NCBI RefSeq assembly: GCF_003054225.1
Contig: NZ_QBKQ01000002.1
Coordinates: forward strand, 248,001 to 312,000
DNA: 64,000 nt
Reading direction: 5' to 3'
DNA from: Christiangramia gaetbulicola
GTDB taxonomy: Bacteria > Bacteroidota > Bacteroidia > Flavobacteriales > Flavobacteriaceae
Notes under the pieces: generated by a model
The model's database searches: none
Seen by the model: only the letters and a program-made list of their open reading frames with translations
Told to the model about the DNA's origin: nothing
Position numbers and translations under genes: made by a program
In this document: positions 9,025-18,172 of the stretch, piece by piece
Layout of the letters: the number at the start of each line of letters is the position of its first letter
Position numbering within the stretch: position 1 is the first letter of the stretch

Positions 9025-10149
9025 ATGAGAACGAACTTACTTAAACTTTTCGTATTCACAATTTTTATATTAGGTCTTTCTTTTCAAGCAATTTCAGCCG
9101 AAATGCCATCTGAAAAAGAAGAATTTGTAGTGGTGCTTGATGCCGGTCATGGTGGGAAAGACCCTGGGAACATGGGTAATGGATTCAAAGAAAAGGATAT
9201 TGCCCTAAGCATTATTCTTAAGATTGGGCAGGCCCTGGAGAAGTATGATAATATAAAGGTAGTTTATACCAGGAAGACCGATGTTTTCGTTGAGTTATTC
9301 GAAAGAGGCCGAATTGCCAACGAGGCAAATGCCGATCTTTTCGTTTCAGTACACTGTAATTCTCATAGCTCCCAGGCTTCGGGAACAGAAACTTTTGTTT
9401 TAGGGCTTAACCGTAATGAAACGAATTTTGAAGTTGCGAAAAAGGAGAACTCGGTGATCTACCTTGAGGAAAATTATGAGGTTACTTATGAAGGTTATGA
9501 TCCTAACTCGCCGGAATCTTTTATTGGATTAACCATTATGCAGGAGGAATACCTCGACCAGAGTATCCTTTTGGCAGATCTTGTTCAGAAGGAATTCACC
9601 AATGATCTTAAAAGAAAGAATAGAGGAGTGAAACAAATGGGATTGATCGTTCTTCACCAAACCTATATGCCAAGTGTGCTGGTAGAAACCGGATTCCTTA
9701 CCAATAACCAGGAAGGACCTTATCTTAATAGTAAGCGTGGGCAGGATGATATGGCCAGGGCAATTACCAATGCCATCATTGAATATAGCGGCACCATAAA
9801 CCTTGATCTACTAGAAAGCATAGCCAAGGATCACCCTAAAGATCTTGAGCAAGCGCCGGTAACCCCATCTTCGCAGATCTATGAAGATGTAACTTTCAGG
9901 ATACAACTGGCGGCAGGGTCAAAAAAGATAGACACCAAGCCCTATAATTTTAAAGGGCTTACCAATATAGAAAGAACCAAGGAAGGCAAGCTATATAAGT
10001 ATTACTATGGTGAAACCTCAGATTATTTAAAAATTCAGCAATTACATCAGGAAGCGGTAAAGAAGGGATACCCAACCAGTTATATCGTTGCGTTTAAAAA
10101 CGACAATAAGATAACGGTTAATGACGCGTTAAAATCTAAGCTTAAATAG
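9025..10149 (+). CDS. N-acetylmuramoyl-L-alanine amidase (Amidase_3)
   Basis: Zinc-dependent periplasmic amidase that cleaves the amide bond between MurNAc and the stem peptide, normally in daughter-cell separation. There is an N-terminal signal peptide (residues 1-25). The Amidase_3 domain runs about 32-255, with DAGHGGKDPG carrying the first zinc His, SVHCNSH carrying another, and SVLVETGFLTN carrying the catalytic Glu. The C-terminal 90 residues (about 285-374) look like a SPOR-type domain, with FRIQLAAGS at the start, though SPOR assignment is by pattern only. It is followed by the MCE gene with its own candidate promoter. Confidence 0.93.
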   Translation: MRTNLLKLFVFTIFILGLSFQAISAEMPSEKEEFVVVLDAGHGGKDPGNMGNGFKEKDIALSIILKIGQALEKYDNIKVVYTRKTDVFVELFERGRIANEANADLFVSVHCNSHSSQASGTETFVLGLNRNETNFEVAKKENSVIYLEENYEVTYEGYDPNSPESFIGLTIMQEEYLDQSILLADLVQKEFTNDLKRKNRGVKQMGLIVLHQTYMPSVLVETGFLTNNQEGPYLNSKRGQDDMARAITNAIIEYSGTINLDLLESIAKDHPKDLEQAPVTPSSQIYEDVTFRIQLAAGSKKIDTKPYNFKGLTNIERTKEGKLYKYYYGETSDYLKIQQLHQEAVKKGYPTSYIVAFKNDNKITVNDALKSKLK

Positions 10150-10172
10150 AACGGCTTTTATATATTTATTTC

Positions 10173-10180
10173 TAAATTTG
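10173..10180 (+). promoter_or_regulatory. Candidate -7 box for the MCE gene
   Basis: TAAATTTG is an exact match to TAnnTTTG, 19 bases before the ATG at 10200. A clear -33 TTTG is not seen, so confidence is moderate. Confidence 0.45.
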
Positions 10181-10199
10181 TGCGTATCCATTAAAATAC

Positions 10200-11159
10200 A
10201 TGCTTTTGAAATATTCCAGAGAGGTTAAAACTGCCCTGCTAGCTATTATCGCAATAGTGATTTTAATTTTCGGTTATAGTTTTCTAAAAGGGGAAAATCT
10301 ACTGGACAACAGTCGAACCTTTTATGCAGTTTATGATGATGTTGAAGGTTTGTCTCCATCTTCAGAAGTGACCATTAATGGTCTAAAGGTAGGAACCATT
10401 ACCGGTATCGATTTTTTAAACGAATCTGGAGACCTTCTGGTAACCTTCACCGTAAAGAACGATTTTCCATTTTCCAAGAGTAGTGAAGCTTTGATCTATG
10501 GTGGTAGCATAATAGGCGGAAAGTCTTTAGCTATCGTACCCAAGTATGATTCCAAGATGGGTGTGGCTAAGTCTGGTGATACGCTACAGGGGGATAAGGA
10601 AGAAGGTATCATGGAACTTGTGAATGACAGGTTAACCCCGCTTCAGAAAAAACTAGAGAATACTATAGTAAGCGCAGACTCCATGCTTACAGCTATTACA
10701 GAGATCCTTGATGATTCTACCAGGAACAATATTAGAGGAACCTTCAGGAATCTTGATGCCACGGTTTCTTCTTTCCAGATAACTGCGAATGAACTTCAGG
10801 GAATCGTTCAGGGGAATTCAGAAAAATTAGACAGAACATTTACCAATCTCGATGAGATGTCTGGGAACTTCAATAAGTTTTCAGATACGCTTACTAATAT
10901 GAATATTAGCAAGATCACCAATGATCTGGAAAAAGTGATCGCAGATTTTGAAGGCATTTCAAATAAATTAAATAGTAAGGAGGGGACCGCCGGAAAACTT
11001 TTAAACGACGATGCAGTTTATAACAATCTGGACAGAGCTACCAGGCAACTGGAAGAATTGCTACAGGATGTCAAGTTAAATCCTAAGCGTTACGTACATT
11101 TTTCAGTATTCGGTAAAAACCCAGGTCCATACGACGCTCCAAAAGATTCTTTAAAATAA
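10200..11159 (+). CDS. MlaD/MCE family lipid-transport protein
   Basis: Inner-membrane-anchored periplasmic MCE protein; the family builds channels that shuttle phospholipids between inner and outer membranes. A single N-terminal membrane helix (about 10-27, ALLAIIAIVILIFGYSFL) precedes the MCE domain (about 38-115), containing VEGLSPSSEVTINGLKVG. The C-terminal half is a long predicted helical coiled region with repeated TNLDEM/LDRTF-like segments, as in the tube-forming part of MCE proteins. No ATPase or permease of an Mla system is adjacent, so its transporter partners must be encoded elsewhere. 319 residues is normal for Bacteroidota members. Confidence 0.9.
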   Translation: MLLKYSREVKTALLAIIAIVILIFGYSFLKGENLLDNSRTFYAVYDDVEGLSPSSEVTINGLKVGTITGIDFLNESGDLLVTFTVKNDFPFSKSSEALIYGGSIIGGKSLAIVPKYDSKMGVAKSGDTLQGDKEEGIMELVNDRLTPLQKKLENTIVSADSMLTAITEILDDSTRNNIRGTFRNLDATVSSFQITANELQGIVQGNSEKLDRTFTNLDEMSGNFNKFSDTLTNMNISKITNDLEKVIADFEGISNKLNSKEGTAGKLLNDDAVYNNLDRATRQLEELLQDVKLNPKRYVHFSVFGKNPGPYDAPKDSLK

Positions 11160-11168
11160 CCAACCACC

Positions 11169-12509
11169 ATGCAAATTGTTGCCCAGATCCTTTTTATAAT
11201 TGCCTTAGTGGCAGGAATTGGCTTTTTTGCCAGAAACATTAAACGCGTAATCCGAAACCTGAAACTAGGTAAGGAGGTAGATCGATCAGATAATCCTGGC
11301 GAGAGATTCGCAAAAATGGCCAGGGTGGCTATGGGCCAGAGTAAAATGGTGAAAAGACCTATCGCAGGTTTACTTCATATCGTGGTATATGTAGGATTTA
11401 TCATTATTAATATTGAAGTTCTGGAGATCGTGATCGATGGTGTTTTTGGAACCCATAGAATTTTCGCTTTCCTGGGAGGTTTTTATGATGTATTGATCTT
11501 TAGCTTTGAGATCCTGGCGTTTTTAGTATTCGTAGGGGTTATCGTTTTCTGGATAAGGCGAAATGCGATGCATATAAAGAGATTTTTAAGTAAAGAGCTT
11601 AAAGGCTGGCCTAAGAATGATGCGAACTACATCCTGTATTTCGAAATGGTGCTGATGATCCTTTTCCTTACCATGAATGCTGCCGACTATCAATTACAAT
11701 TAAATGGAGCAGATCATTATGCTTCTGAAGCCGGTATTATGGGTAGTTTTCCTATAAGCCAGTATTTATTGCCGCTTTTAGATGGATTAAGCAATGCTAC
11801 TTTAATTATTATTGAAAGAGCAGCCTGGTGGTTACATATCCTGGGAATTCTATTTTTCCTTAACTACCTGTACTATTCAAAGCATTTACATATCATCCTT
11901 GCTTTCCCGAACGTATATCTTTCTAAATTGACTCCTCAGGGTGAATTTGATAACCTGGAAGCGGTGAAGAAAGAGGTGGAATTAATGATGGATCCAAATG
12001 CCGATCCTTTTGCTGCTCCAGCTGAAGGAGAAGATGAAGGTGAACCGGAAAAATTTGGAGCTTCAGATATTTTCGATCTTAACCAGGTGCAGCTTTTAAA
12101 TTCCTATACCTGTACAGAGTGTGGGCGTTGTACTTCAGAATGTCCTGCGAATCAAACCGGGAAGAAACTTTCTCCTAGAAAGATCATGATGGATACTCGT
12201 GACAGGGTAGAAGAAATTGGTGAGATCATCAATAAGAACGGGAAATTTGAAGATGACGGCAAGCAATTACTGGACGATTATATCACCAGAGAAGAACTTT
12301 GGGCCTGTACAACCTGTAACGCCTGTGTTGAGGCCTGCCCTATAGGAATAGATCCACTTTCCATTATTCTTGATATGAGAAGATATCTGGTAATGGAACA
12401 AAGTGCTGCTCCAAACGAACTGGCCATTGCGATGACCAACATCGAAAATAACGGAGCTCCTTGGCCTTATAACCAGATGGATCGTTTAAACTGGGCGAAA
12501 GAAAAATAA
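11169..12509 (+). CDS. Membrane-bound Fe-S oxidoreductase (HdrE/NarI-like plus 4Fe-4S)
   Basis: Probable electron-transfer subunit of 446 residues. The N-terminal half has about five membrane helices of the NarI/HdrE type, likely binding heme or quinone. A cytosolic domain follows with two 4Fe-4S motifs: CTECGRCTSECP and CTTCNACVEACP. This matches an HdrE-HdrD N-terminal fusion. The partner with the cysteine-rich CCG domain is the next gene, 35 bases downstream. The electron donor and acceptor cannot be deduced from sequence; a quinone-linked oxidoreductase in respiration or fatty-acid oxidation is the usual guess for this pair. Confidence 0.85.
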   Translation: MQIVAQILFIIALVAGIGFFARNIKRVIRNLKLGKEVDRSDNPGERFAKMARVAMGQSKMVKRPIAGLLHIVVYVGFIIINIEVLEIVIDGVFGTHRIFAFLGGFYDVLIFSFEILAFLVFVGVIVFWIRRNAMHIKRFLSKELKGWPKNDANYILYFEMVLMILFLTMNAADYQLQLNGADHYASEAGIMGSFPISQYLLPLLDGLSNATLIIIERAAWWLHILGILFFLNYLYYSKHLHIILAFPNVYLSKLTPQGEFDNLEAVKKEVELMMDPNADPFAAPAEGEDEGEPEKFGASDIFDLNQVQLLNSYTCTECGRCTSECPANQTGKKLSPRKIMMDTRDRVEEIGEIINKNGKFEDDGKQLLDDYITREELWACTTCNACVEACPIGIDPLSIILDMRRYLVMEQSAAPNELAIAMTNIENNGAPWPYNQMDRLNWAKEK

Positions 12510-12544
12510 ATTACGAATTAAAGAATAAGATAAAGATCAACGAT

Positions 12545-13336
12545 ATGGCAGATGCACTAAAGGTTCCAACAATGGCCGAATATATGGCGGAAGGCAAAAA
12601 ACCCGAGGTTTTGTTCTGGGTTGGATGTGCCGGAAGTTTTGATGACCGTGCAAAAAAGATCACTAAAGCTTTCGTAAAGTTATTACACCAGGCTGGAGTG
12701 GATTTTGCAGTTTTGGGAACCGAAGAAAGCTGTACTGGAGATCCTGCAAAAAGAGCGGGGAATGAGTTTCTTTTCCAGATGCAGGCAGCGACTAATATCG
12801 AAGTATTAAATGGCTACGAAATAAAGAAAGTAGTAACCGCCTGTCCTCACTGCTTTAATACTCTTAAAAATGAATATCCTGCTTTAGGTGGGAATTATGA
12901 TGTGATGCATCATACCCAATTTCTGAAAGCTCTCCTTAACGAAGGAAGGCTTAAGGTTGAAGGTGGGAAATTCAAGGGTAAGAAGATCACTTTCCATGAT
13001 CCTTGTTATTTAGGTCGTGCAAACAACGAATACGAGGCTCCAAGAGATCTTCTTAGAAAACTGGAAGTCGAGCTTGTAGAAATGCGTAAATGCAAAAAGA
13101 ACGGTCTTTGTTGTGGTGCTGGTGGCGGACAAATGTTCAAGGAGCCGGAACCGGGTAATAAAGATGTGAATATCGAAAGAACCGAGCAGGCTCTTGAAGT
13201 AGAGCCAGAGATCATCGCTGCAGGTTGTCCATTCTGTAATACCATGATGACAGATGGTGTTAAGAACAAGGAAAAAGAAGATAGCATAGAAGTGATGGAC
13301 GTTGCCGAGCTTATCGCTAACGCGGAAGACCTATAG
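12545..13336 (+). CDS. CCG-domain (Fe-S)-binding protein, HdrB/D-C-terminal-like
   Basis: Cysteine-rich domain protein (263 residues) completing the heterodisulfide-reductase-like unit started by the preceding gene. The second CCG motif is intact (KNGLCCGAGGGQMF), preceded by HDPCYLGR. The first is altered to EESCTGDPAKRAG, with a single Cys where the classical motif has CC. Other cysteines occur in WVGCAGS, TACPHCFN and AGCPFCNT. Such pairs pass electrons between Fe-S centres and membrane carriers. Transcription probably ends at the strong hairpin at 13418. Confidence 0.87.
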   Translation: MADALKVPTMAEYMAEGKKPEVLFWVGCAGSFDDRAKKITKAFVKLLHQAGVDFAVLGTEESCTGDPAKRAGNEFLFQMQAATNIEVLNGYEIKKVVTACPHCFNTLKNEYPALGGNYDVMHHTQFLKALLNEGRLKVEGGKFKGKKITFHDPCYLGRANNEYEAPRDLLRKLEVELVEMRKCKKNGLCCGAGGGQMFKEPEPGNKDVNIERTEQALEVEPEIIAAGCPFCNTMMTDGVKNKEKEDSIEVMDVAELIANAEDL

Positions 13337-13417
13337 GAAAATAGATTTTTAAAATTTGAATTATTAAAGTCAACCGGACTTTTTCGGGGCTTTGGAATAA
13401 CATAGATTTTTAATATA

Positions 13418-13456
13418 AAAGTTCTGTTGAAGCAATTTCAACAGAACTTTTTTTTT
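13418..13456 (+). terminator. Rho-independent terminator after the Fe-S gene pair
   Basis: Perfect 14-bp stem (13418-13431 with 13437-13450) around a 5-base loop, with the T-run extending to 13456. It separates the Fe-S unit from the next transcription unit, whose promoter lies about 60 bases further on. Confidence 0.92.
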
Positions 13457-13512
13457 GACTATTATCTTTCAGCATTGACCGGAAATATTAAAAGTTAAAT
13501 CACGGTACTATA

Positions 13513-13543
13513 TTTGAGCTATGGGCTAAATAAATTAGATTTG
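13513..13543 (+). promoter_or_regulatory. Canonical Bacteroidota promoter
   Basis: TTTG at 13513-13516, a 19-base spacer and TAGATTTG at 13536-13543: both consensus elements at the expected spacing, 22 bases before the ATG at 13566. This probably drives the 161-residue protein gene, the GH3 fusion gene and bshA. Confidence 0.72.
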
Positions 13544-13565
13544 TACAAAATCAATATTAGCCTTT

Positions 13566-14051
13566 ATGTTAGTACCTTTTGATAGCCTGGCCGATAGCTC
13601 CAGAGTATGGATTTATCAGGCCAACAGGTCTTTTACCGAAGAAGAAATTCAGGAAATTTCCAAGAAACTGGATCTCTTTATAGAGAAATGGACCGCTCAT
13701 GGTGCAGATCTCAAAGCTTCTTACGAAATTAAATACAATCGTTTTATCACTATAGCACTGGATCAGCAATTAAATGCTGCTTCAGGATGTTCTATAGATG
13801 CTTCTGTACAGTTCATTCAGCAACTGGAAAAGGAATACAATGTAGACCTTCTGGATAAAATGAATGTATCCTATAAACAAGGGGAATTCATCGCTTATAA
13901 AAGTCTGGCCGATTTCAGAAAAATGGCCAAGCAGCGTGCGGTTTCTCCTAATACCATTGTCTTTAATAACCTTGTAAATAATAAGGCCGAATACCTTTCA
14001 GACTGGGAAGTTCCGGCATCTGAAAGCTGGCATAAACGTTTTATGAATTAA
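13566..14051 (+). CDS. Conserved Bacteroidota protein of unknown function
   Basis: A 161-residue soluble protein. As I recall, close relatives are often labelled 'ABC transporter ATPase', but I see no Walker A, Walker B or signature motif, so that name is unsupported. It is an alpha/beta protein with several conserved Trp (WIYQANR, KWTAHG, SDWEVP) and one Cys in AASGCSID. The stop overlaps the ATG of the following GH3-hydrolase gene by one base (TAATG), which implies translational coupling. The function is unknown; the coupling hints at cell wall recycling, as an inference only. Confidence 0.85.
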   Translation: MLVPFDSLADSSRVWIYQANRSFTEEEIQEISKKLDLFIEKWTAHGADLKASYEIKYNRFITIALDQQLNAASGCSIDASVQFIQQLEKEYNVDLLDKMNVSYKQGEFIAYKSLADFRKMAKQRAVSPNTIVFNNLVNNKAEYLSDWEVPASESWHKRFMN

Positions 14052-16978
14052 TGAAGTTGAAGCAGCCCCTGCCGTCTTACATTTTACTTATATTTTTATT
14101 TATCTCTTTTACGGGTTCTTCCCAAATTGAAGATCCTTTATTAGCAGAAGATCCTTTGGCTCAAAAGGCCTGGGTAGATAGTATCTACGATTCCATGACC
14201 CTGAAACAAAAGGTGGGTCAGTTGTTCATGGCCAGTATCTGGTCTAAGAATGAAAATGAAGCCGATAGTATTCGTAAGCAGATCAAAGAAAATTACATTG
14301 GCGGGCTTATTTTTTCTAAAGGCGGACCGGTAAAACAGGCGCAACTTACCAACGAATTCCAGGAAATGTCTGACGTGCCTTTGCTTATAGGTATGGATGC
14401 AGAATGGGGGCTGGCTATGCGTTTGGATAGTACTTATGCTTTGCCCTGGAACATGACCCTGGGAGCGATTCAGAATAATAAACTAATAGAAGAAGCGGGA
14501 GCTGCCATTTCCCGTCATACCAGGAGGTTGGGTGTCCATTTCAATTTCGCCCCGGTAGTGGATATTAATACGAATCCAGATAATCCAATCATTGGGAATC
14601 GTTCGTTTGGTGAAGATAAATTCAATGTTACTGAAAAGGCAGTCGCTTTTATGAGCGGAATGCACCGGGAGGGTGTTCTAAGTAGCGCCAAGCACTTTCC
14701 AGGTCATGGAGATACAGATTCAGATTCACACAAAACATTACCTACCATAAACTTTTCTTCGGAAAGGATAGACAAGGTGGAGCTTTATCCATACAAGGAA
14801 TTGATCCCGAACGGACTTAGCAGTATCATGGTGGCGCATCTCAATGTTCCTGAACTGGAATCTGAGAATGGAACTCCGGCATCCTTATCTCAATCTATCA
14901 TTACCGATATTCTGAAGGAAAACATGAGCTTTAATGGTCTCATTTTTACTGATGCCCTGGATATGAAAGGAGTATCACGCAATAAAAAGCCAGGAGAAGT
15001 AGACCTGGATGCATTTCTTGCCGGGAATGATGTGCTTCTAATGAGCGAGGATATCACAAAAGCCTCTGCAAGTATTGTAGAAGCTGTTAATTCCGGACAG
15101 ATTTCAGAAGAAAGGCTGGAGCTTTCTGTTAAAAAAATATTGAAAGCGAAATATAAAGCCGGGTTAAATAATTTTCAGCCTATAGAGACCAAAAACTTAA
15201 TTGAAGATCTGTATACTCCACAGGACAAGGCTCTGCTGGAGGAACTGTTCGAAAATGCTGTGACCCTGGTAAAAAACAATAAAGCTTTAGTTCCGGTAAA
15301 AAAGCTTGATAAAAAGAAGATCGCTTATGTGAATTTCGGGAATGCTGATGGCAGACCGTTCCTGGAGCAAATGAAAAAATATGCCAAAGTAGACTGGGTA
15401 AAGGCTGAAAGTCTTTCAGGTTTGCTGGAAAAACTTGAAGCATATAACTACGTGGTAGTAGGGTTTCATAAACCAGATACCAGTCCATGGGCATCTTATA
15501 AATTTTCCGACAAAGAACTGGTTTGGTTGCATGAGATCGCCAGGAAGAATAAAACGGTGTTGTCACTTTTTGCCAGGCCTTACGCGATGCTGGATATAAA
15601 AAGTTTTGCGAATCTTGAAGGCATTATTGTAGGTTATCAAAATAGCCCGGTAGCACAAAGAAAGGTGGTACAGGTTCTTTTTGGTGCTGTAGATGCTAAG
15701 GGGAAGCTACCTGTGAGCATTAAAGACGAATTTCCTGTGGGAACTGGCTTCAATACCAGTAACATTAATAGGCTTTCTTATGGTTCTCCCGAGACGGTAG
15801 GTATGAATTCTTCCAATTTAAAAAAGATAGACAGCATAATTAACTATGCTATAGATAAGAAGATGACCCCCGGAGCGCAGATCCTGATTGCGAGAAAAGG
15901 AAAGGTGATTTACAATAAGAATTTTGGCTACCAGACCTATGAAAAAGAATTTCCGGTTACAGATACCACTATTTACGATCTTGCTTCTTTAACCAAGATC
16001 CTGGCAACCTTGCCACTGGTTATGGAGCTTGATGAAGAGGAGGTTTTGAATTTTGATACTAAACTCGGGGAGTTGCTTCCCCAAATGAAGGGTTCTAACA
16101 AGGAGAACATCAGGCTTCAGGATATGTTGATGCATTATGGTCGGTTACAGGCCTGGATCCCTTTCTATATTTCAACTTTAGATCCTAAAACAAAAAAGCT
16201 TTCTTCAGAATATTATAGTGAAACGCCATCAGACGAATTCAATACTAAGGTGGCAAATAATATGTACATAAGAAGAGATACCGGGGATACCATTATCAAC
16301 ATTATTAAAGAAAGCGACCTGGAAAAAAGACTGCAGTATAAATACAGCGATTTGCCTTATTATTTGCTGAAGTATTACCTGGAATCCTATTACCAGTCTT
16401 CCTTGCAGAATATCACCCAGGAACATCTCTATAAGCCTATGGGAGCTAATTATACTGGTTACCTACCTCATACCAGGTTCGACTCTACTCAAATTGCTCC
16501 TACAGAGAATGATCTTTTATGGAGGCACCAGGTGGTGCGAGGTTATGTACATGACCAGGGCGCGGCTATGCAAGGTGGAATTGGAGGTCATGCCGGTCTT
16601 TTTAGTACGGCTAATGATGTTGCCAAGATCATGCAGACTTATATGAATGGCGGGAATTACGGGGACGAGCAGTTTCTGGAGAAAGAAACTATAGACAAAT
16701 ACAACACCTGCTATTACTGCGAAGACAATGTGAGACGTGGGGTAGGATTTGATAAGCCACAACTTGGTGAAGCCGGACCTACCTGTAATTGTGTTTCTAT
16801 GATGAGTTTTGGCCATAGTGGTTTCACAGGTACATTTGCCTGGGCAGACCCTGAAGAAGAGATTGTTTACGTATTTTTATCTAACAGGACTTATCCCGAC
16901 TCAAATAACCGAAAACTGATAAGGGAAGACATAAGGTCCCAGATACAAAAAGTGATTTACGAATCTATAGATTATTAA
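14051..16978 (+). CDS. GH3 beta-N-acetylglucosaminidase / serine hydrolase fusion
   Basis: A two-enzyme protein of 975 residues with a signal peptide (about 1-24). The GH3 domain (about 30-390) has the NagZ-type loop KHFPGHGDTDSDSH carrying the Asp-His dyad, and FTDALDMKG with the expected nucleophile Asp; a GH3 C-terminal domain follows (about 400-570). The C-terminal part (about 590-975) is a beta-lactamase/DD-peptidase-like serine hydrolase with S646-LTK as the SxxK motif, YSD as the second motif and GHSGFTG near the end. It probably removes GlcNAc from muropeptides or glycans and hydrolyses an ester or amide in the same substrate. bshA follows after only three bases. Confidence 0.88.
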   Translation: MKLKQPLPSYILLIFLFISFTGSSQIEDPLLAEDPLAQKAWVDSIYDSMTLKQKVGQLFMASIWSKNENEADSIRKQIKENYIGGLIFSKGGPVKQAQLTNEFQEMSDVPLLIGMDAEWGLAMRLDSTYALPWNMTLGAIQNNKLIEEAGAAISRHTRRLGVHFNFAPVVDINTNPDNPIIGNRSFGEDKFNVTEKAVAFMSGMHREGVLSSAKHFPGHGDTDSDSHKTLPTINFSSERIDKVELYPYKELIPNGLSSIMVAHLNVPELESENGTPASLSQSIITDILKENMSFNGLIFTDALDMKGVSRNKKPGEVDLDAFLAGNDVLLMSEDITKASASIVEAVNSGQISEERLELSVKKILKAKYKAGLNNFQPIETKNLIEDLYTPQDKALLEELFENAVTLVKNNKALVPVKKLDKKKIAYVNFGNADGRPFLEQMKKYAKVDWVKAESLSGLLEKLEAYNYVVVGFHKPDTSPWASYKFSDKELVWLHEIARKNKTVLSLFARPYAMLDIKSFANLEGIIVGYQNSPVAQRKVVQVLFGAVDAKGKLPVSIKDEFPVGTGFNTSNINRLSYGSPETVGMNSSNLKKIDSIINYAIDKKMTPGAQILIARKGKVIYNKNFGYQTYEKEFPVTDTTIYDLASLTKILATLPLVMELDEEEVLNFDTKLGELLPQMKGSNKENIRLQDMLMHYGRLQAWIPFYISTLDPKTKKLSSEYYSETPSDEFNTKVANNMYIRRDTGDTIINIIKESDLEKRLQYKYSDLPYYLLKYYLESYYQSSLQNITQEHLYKPMGANYTGYLPHTRFDSTQIAPTENDLLWRHQVVRGYVHDQGAAMQGGIGGHAGLFSTANDVAKIMQTYMNGGNYGDEQFLEKETIDKYNTCYYCEDNVRRGVGFDKPQLGEAGPTCNCVSMMSFGHSGFTGTFAWADPEEEIVYVFLSNRTYPDSNNRKLIREDIRSQIQKVIYESIDY

Positions 16979-16981
16979 TCG

Positions 16982-18112
16982 ATGAAAATTGCCATTGTTT
17001 GTTATCCTACCTTTGGAGGAAGTGGTGTTGTAGCTACAGAGTTAGGCCTTGCGCTTTCCAGGAGAGGTCATGAAATACATTTTGTGACCTACAAACAACC
17101 GGTACGGCTGGAAACCATTTCCAGTAATATCAGGTTTCATGAAGTAAATGTTCCTGAATATCCCCTTTTTCATTATCAGCCTTATGAGCTTGCTTTGAGC
17201 AGCAAACTGGTGAATGTGGTGAAGAACTATGGGATAGAGCTACTTCATGTGCATTATGCCATTCCTCACGCCTATGCAGGTTATATGGCAAAGAAGATGC
17301 TGGAAGAGGAAGGGATAAGTATTCCAATGGTAACCACTCTGCATGGTACAGATATCACCCTGGTTGGGAATCATCCATTTTATAAGCCCGCGGTAACCTT
17401 CAGTATTAACAACAGCGATTTTGTGACTTCCGTATCAGAAAGTCTGAAAGAAGACACTTTGAAATTCTTCGATATTAAAAAGGAGATCGAGGTCATTCCG
17501 AATTTCATAGATGTTTCAAAATTCAAACAACAGATCTTTACCGATTGTCAGCGGGAATTAATGGCCCATGATGACGAGAAGATCATCACTCATGTTAGTA
17601 ACTTCAGAAAAGTGAAGCGAGTGGAGGATGTGGTCAAGATATTTTATGAAGTTCAGAAAAATATGAAGGCTCGTTTGATGATGGTAGGAGAAGGACCGGA
17701 AAGGGAAACAGCGGAGCAATTAGTTAGGGAACTAGGTATTCGTGAACGCGTTCTTTTTCTTGGACAAAGTAACGAGATCGATAAGATTCTATGTTTCTCT
17801 GATCTGTTCTTGTTGCCTTCTGAAACTGAAAGTTTTGGATTAGCTGCACTTGAAGCAATGGTTCACTCGGTTCCTGTAATTTCCTCTAATACAGGAGGTT
17901 TACCAGAAGTTAATATAGGTGGTTTTTCGGGCTACCTTCATGATGTAGGTGACGTGAAAGGTATGGCCGAGAGTGCTATTTCCATCCTCAGCGATAATGA
18001 TACCTTAAGGAGATTTAAGAAGCAGGCCGGAGAAGCAGCTGAAAAATTTGACATCAATAATATCGTCCCCAGGTATGAGGAGCTCTATAAAAAGGCTCTC
18101 ATAAAAGCATAA
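16982..18112 (+). CDS. bshA: N-acetyl-alpha-D-glucosaminyl L-malate synthase
   Basis: First enzyme of bacillithiol synthesis: a GT4 glycosyltransferase that joins UDP-GlcNAc to L-malate. Length (376 residues) is standard. The N-terminal YPTFGGSGVVATELG loop and HVHYAIPHA are typical of BshA, and the C-terminal ETESFGLAALEAM carries the retaining GT4 E-x7-E motif. Bacillithiol is the usual low-molecular-weight thiol in Flavobacteriaceae. The bshB and bshC genes are not in this window. The gene lies three bases after the GH3 fusion, so it is probably in the same transcript, which ends at the hairpin just downstream. Confidence 0.94.
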   Translation: MKIAIVCYPTFGGSGVVATELGLALSRRGHEIHFVTYKQPVRLETISSNIRFHEVNVPEYPLFHYQPYELALSSKLVNVVKNYGIELLHVHYAIPHAYAGYMAKKMLEEEGISIPMVTTLHGTDITLVGNHPFYKPAVTFSINNSDFVTSVSESLKEDTLKFFDIKKEIEVIPNFIDVSKFKQQIFTDCQRELMAHDDEKIITHVSNFRKVKRVEDVVKIFYEVQKNMKARLMMVGEGPERETAEQLVRELGIRERVLFLGQSNEIDKILCFSDLFLLPSETESFGLAALEAMVHSVPVISSNTGGLPEVNIGGFSGYLHDVGDVKGMAESAISILSDNDTLRRFKKQAGEAAEKFDINNIVPRYEELYKKALIKA

Positions 18113-18142
18113 AAAAAGTGGAGAATCATTTCTCCACTTTTT
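18113..18142. terminator. Bidirectional terminator between bshA and the barrel gene
   Basis: A 12-bp stem (18114-18125 with 18130-18141) with a TCAT loop, flanked by an A-run on one side and a T-run on the other. It can serve bshA (+) and the convergent barrel gene (-). Confidence 0.9.
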
Positions 18143-18172
18143 CATTTCTTAAACCTATCTATTTAAGAAAAT

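Noticed and set aside
15180-15566. 128-residue minus-strand frame inside the GH3 fusion gene
   Set aside because: Lies fully within a gene with clear domains; no homology pattern or start signal.
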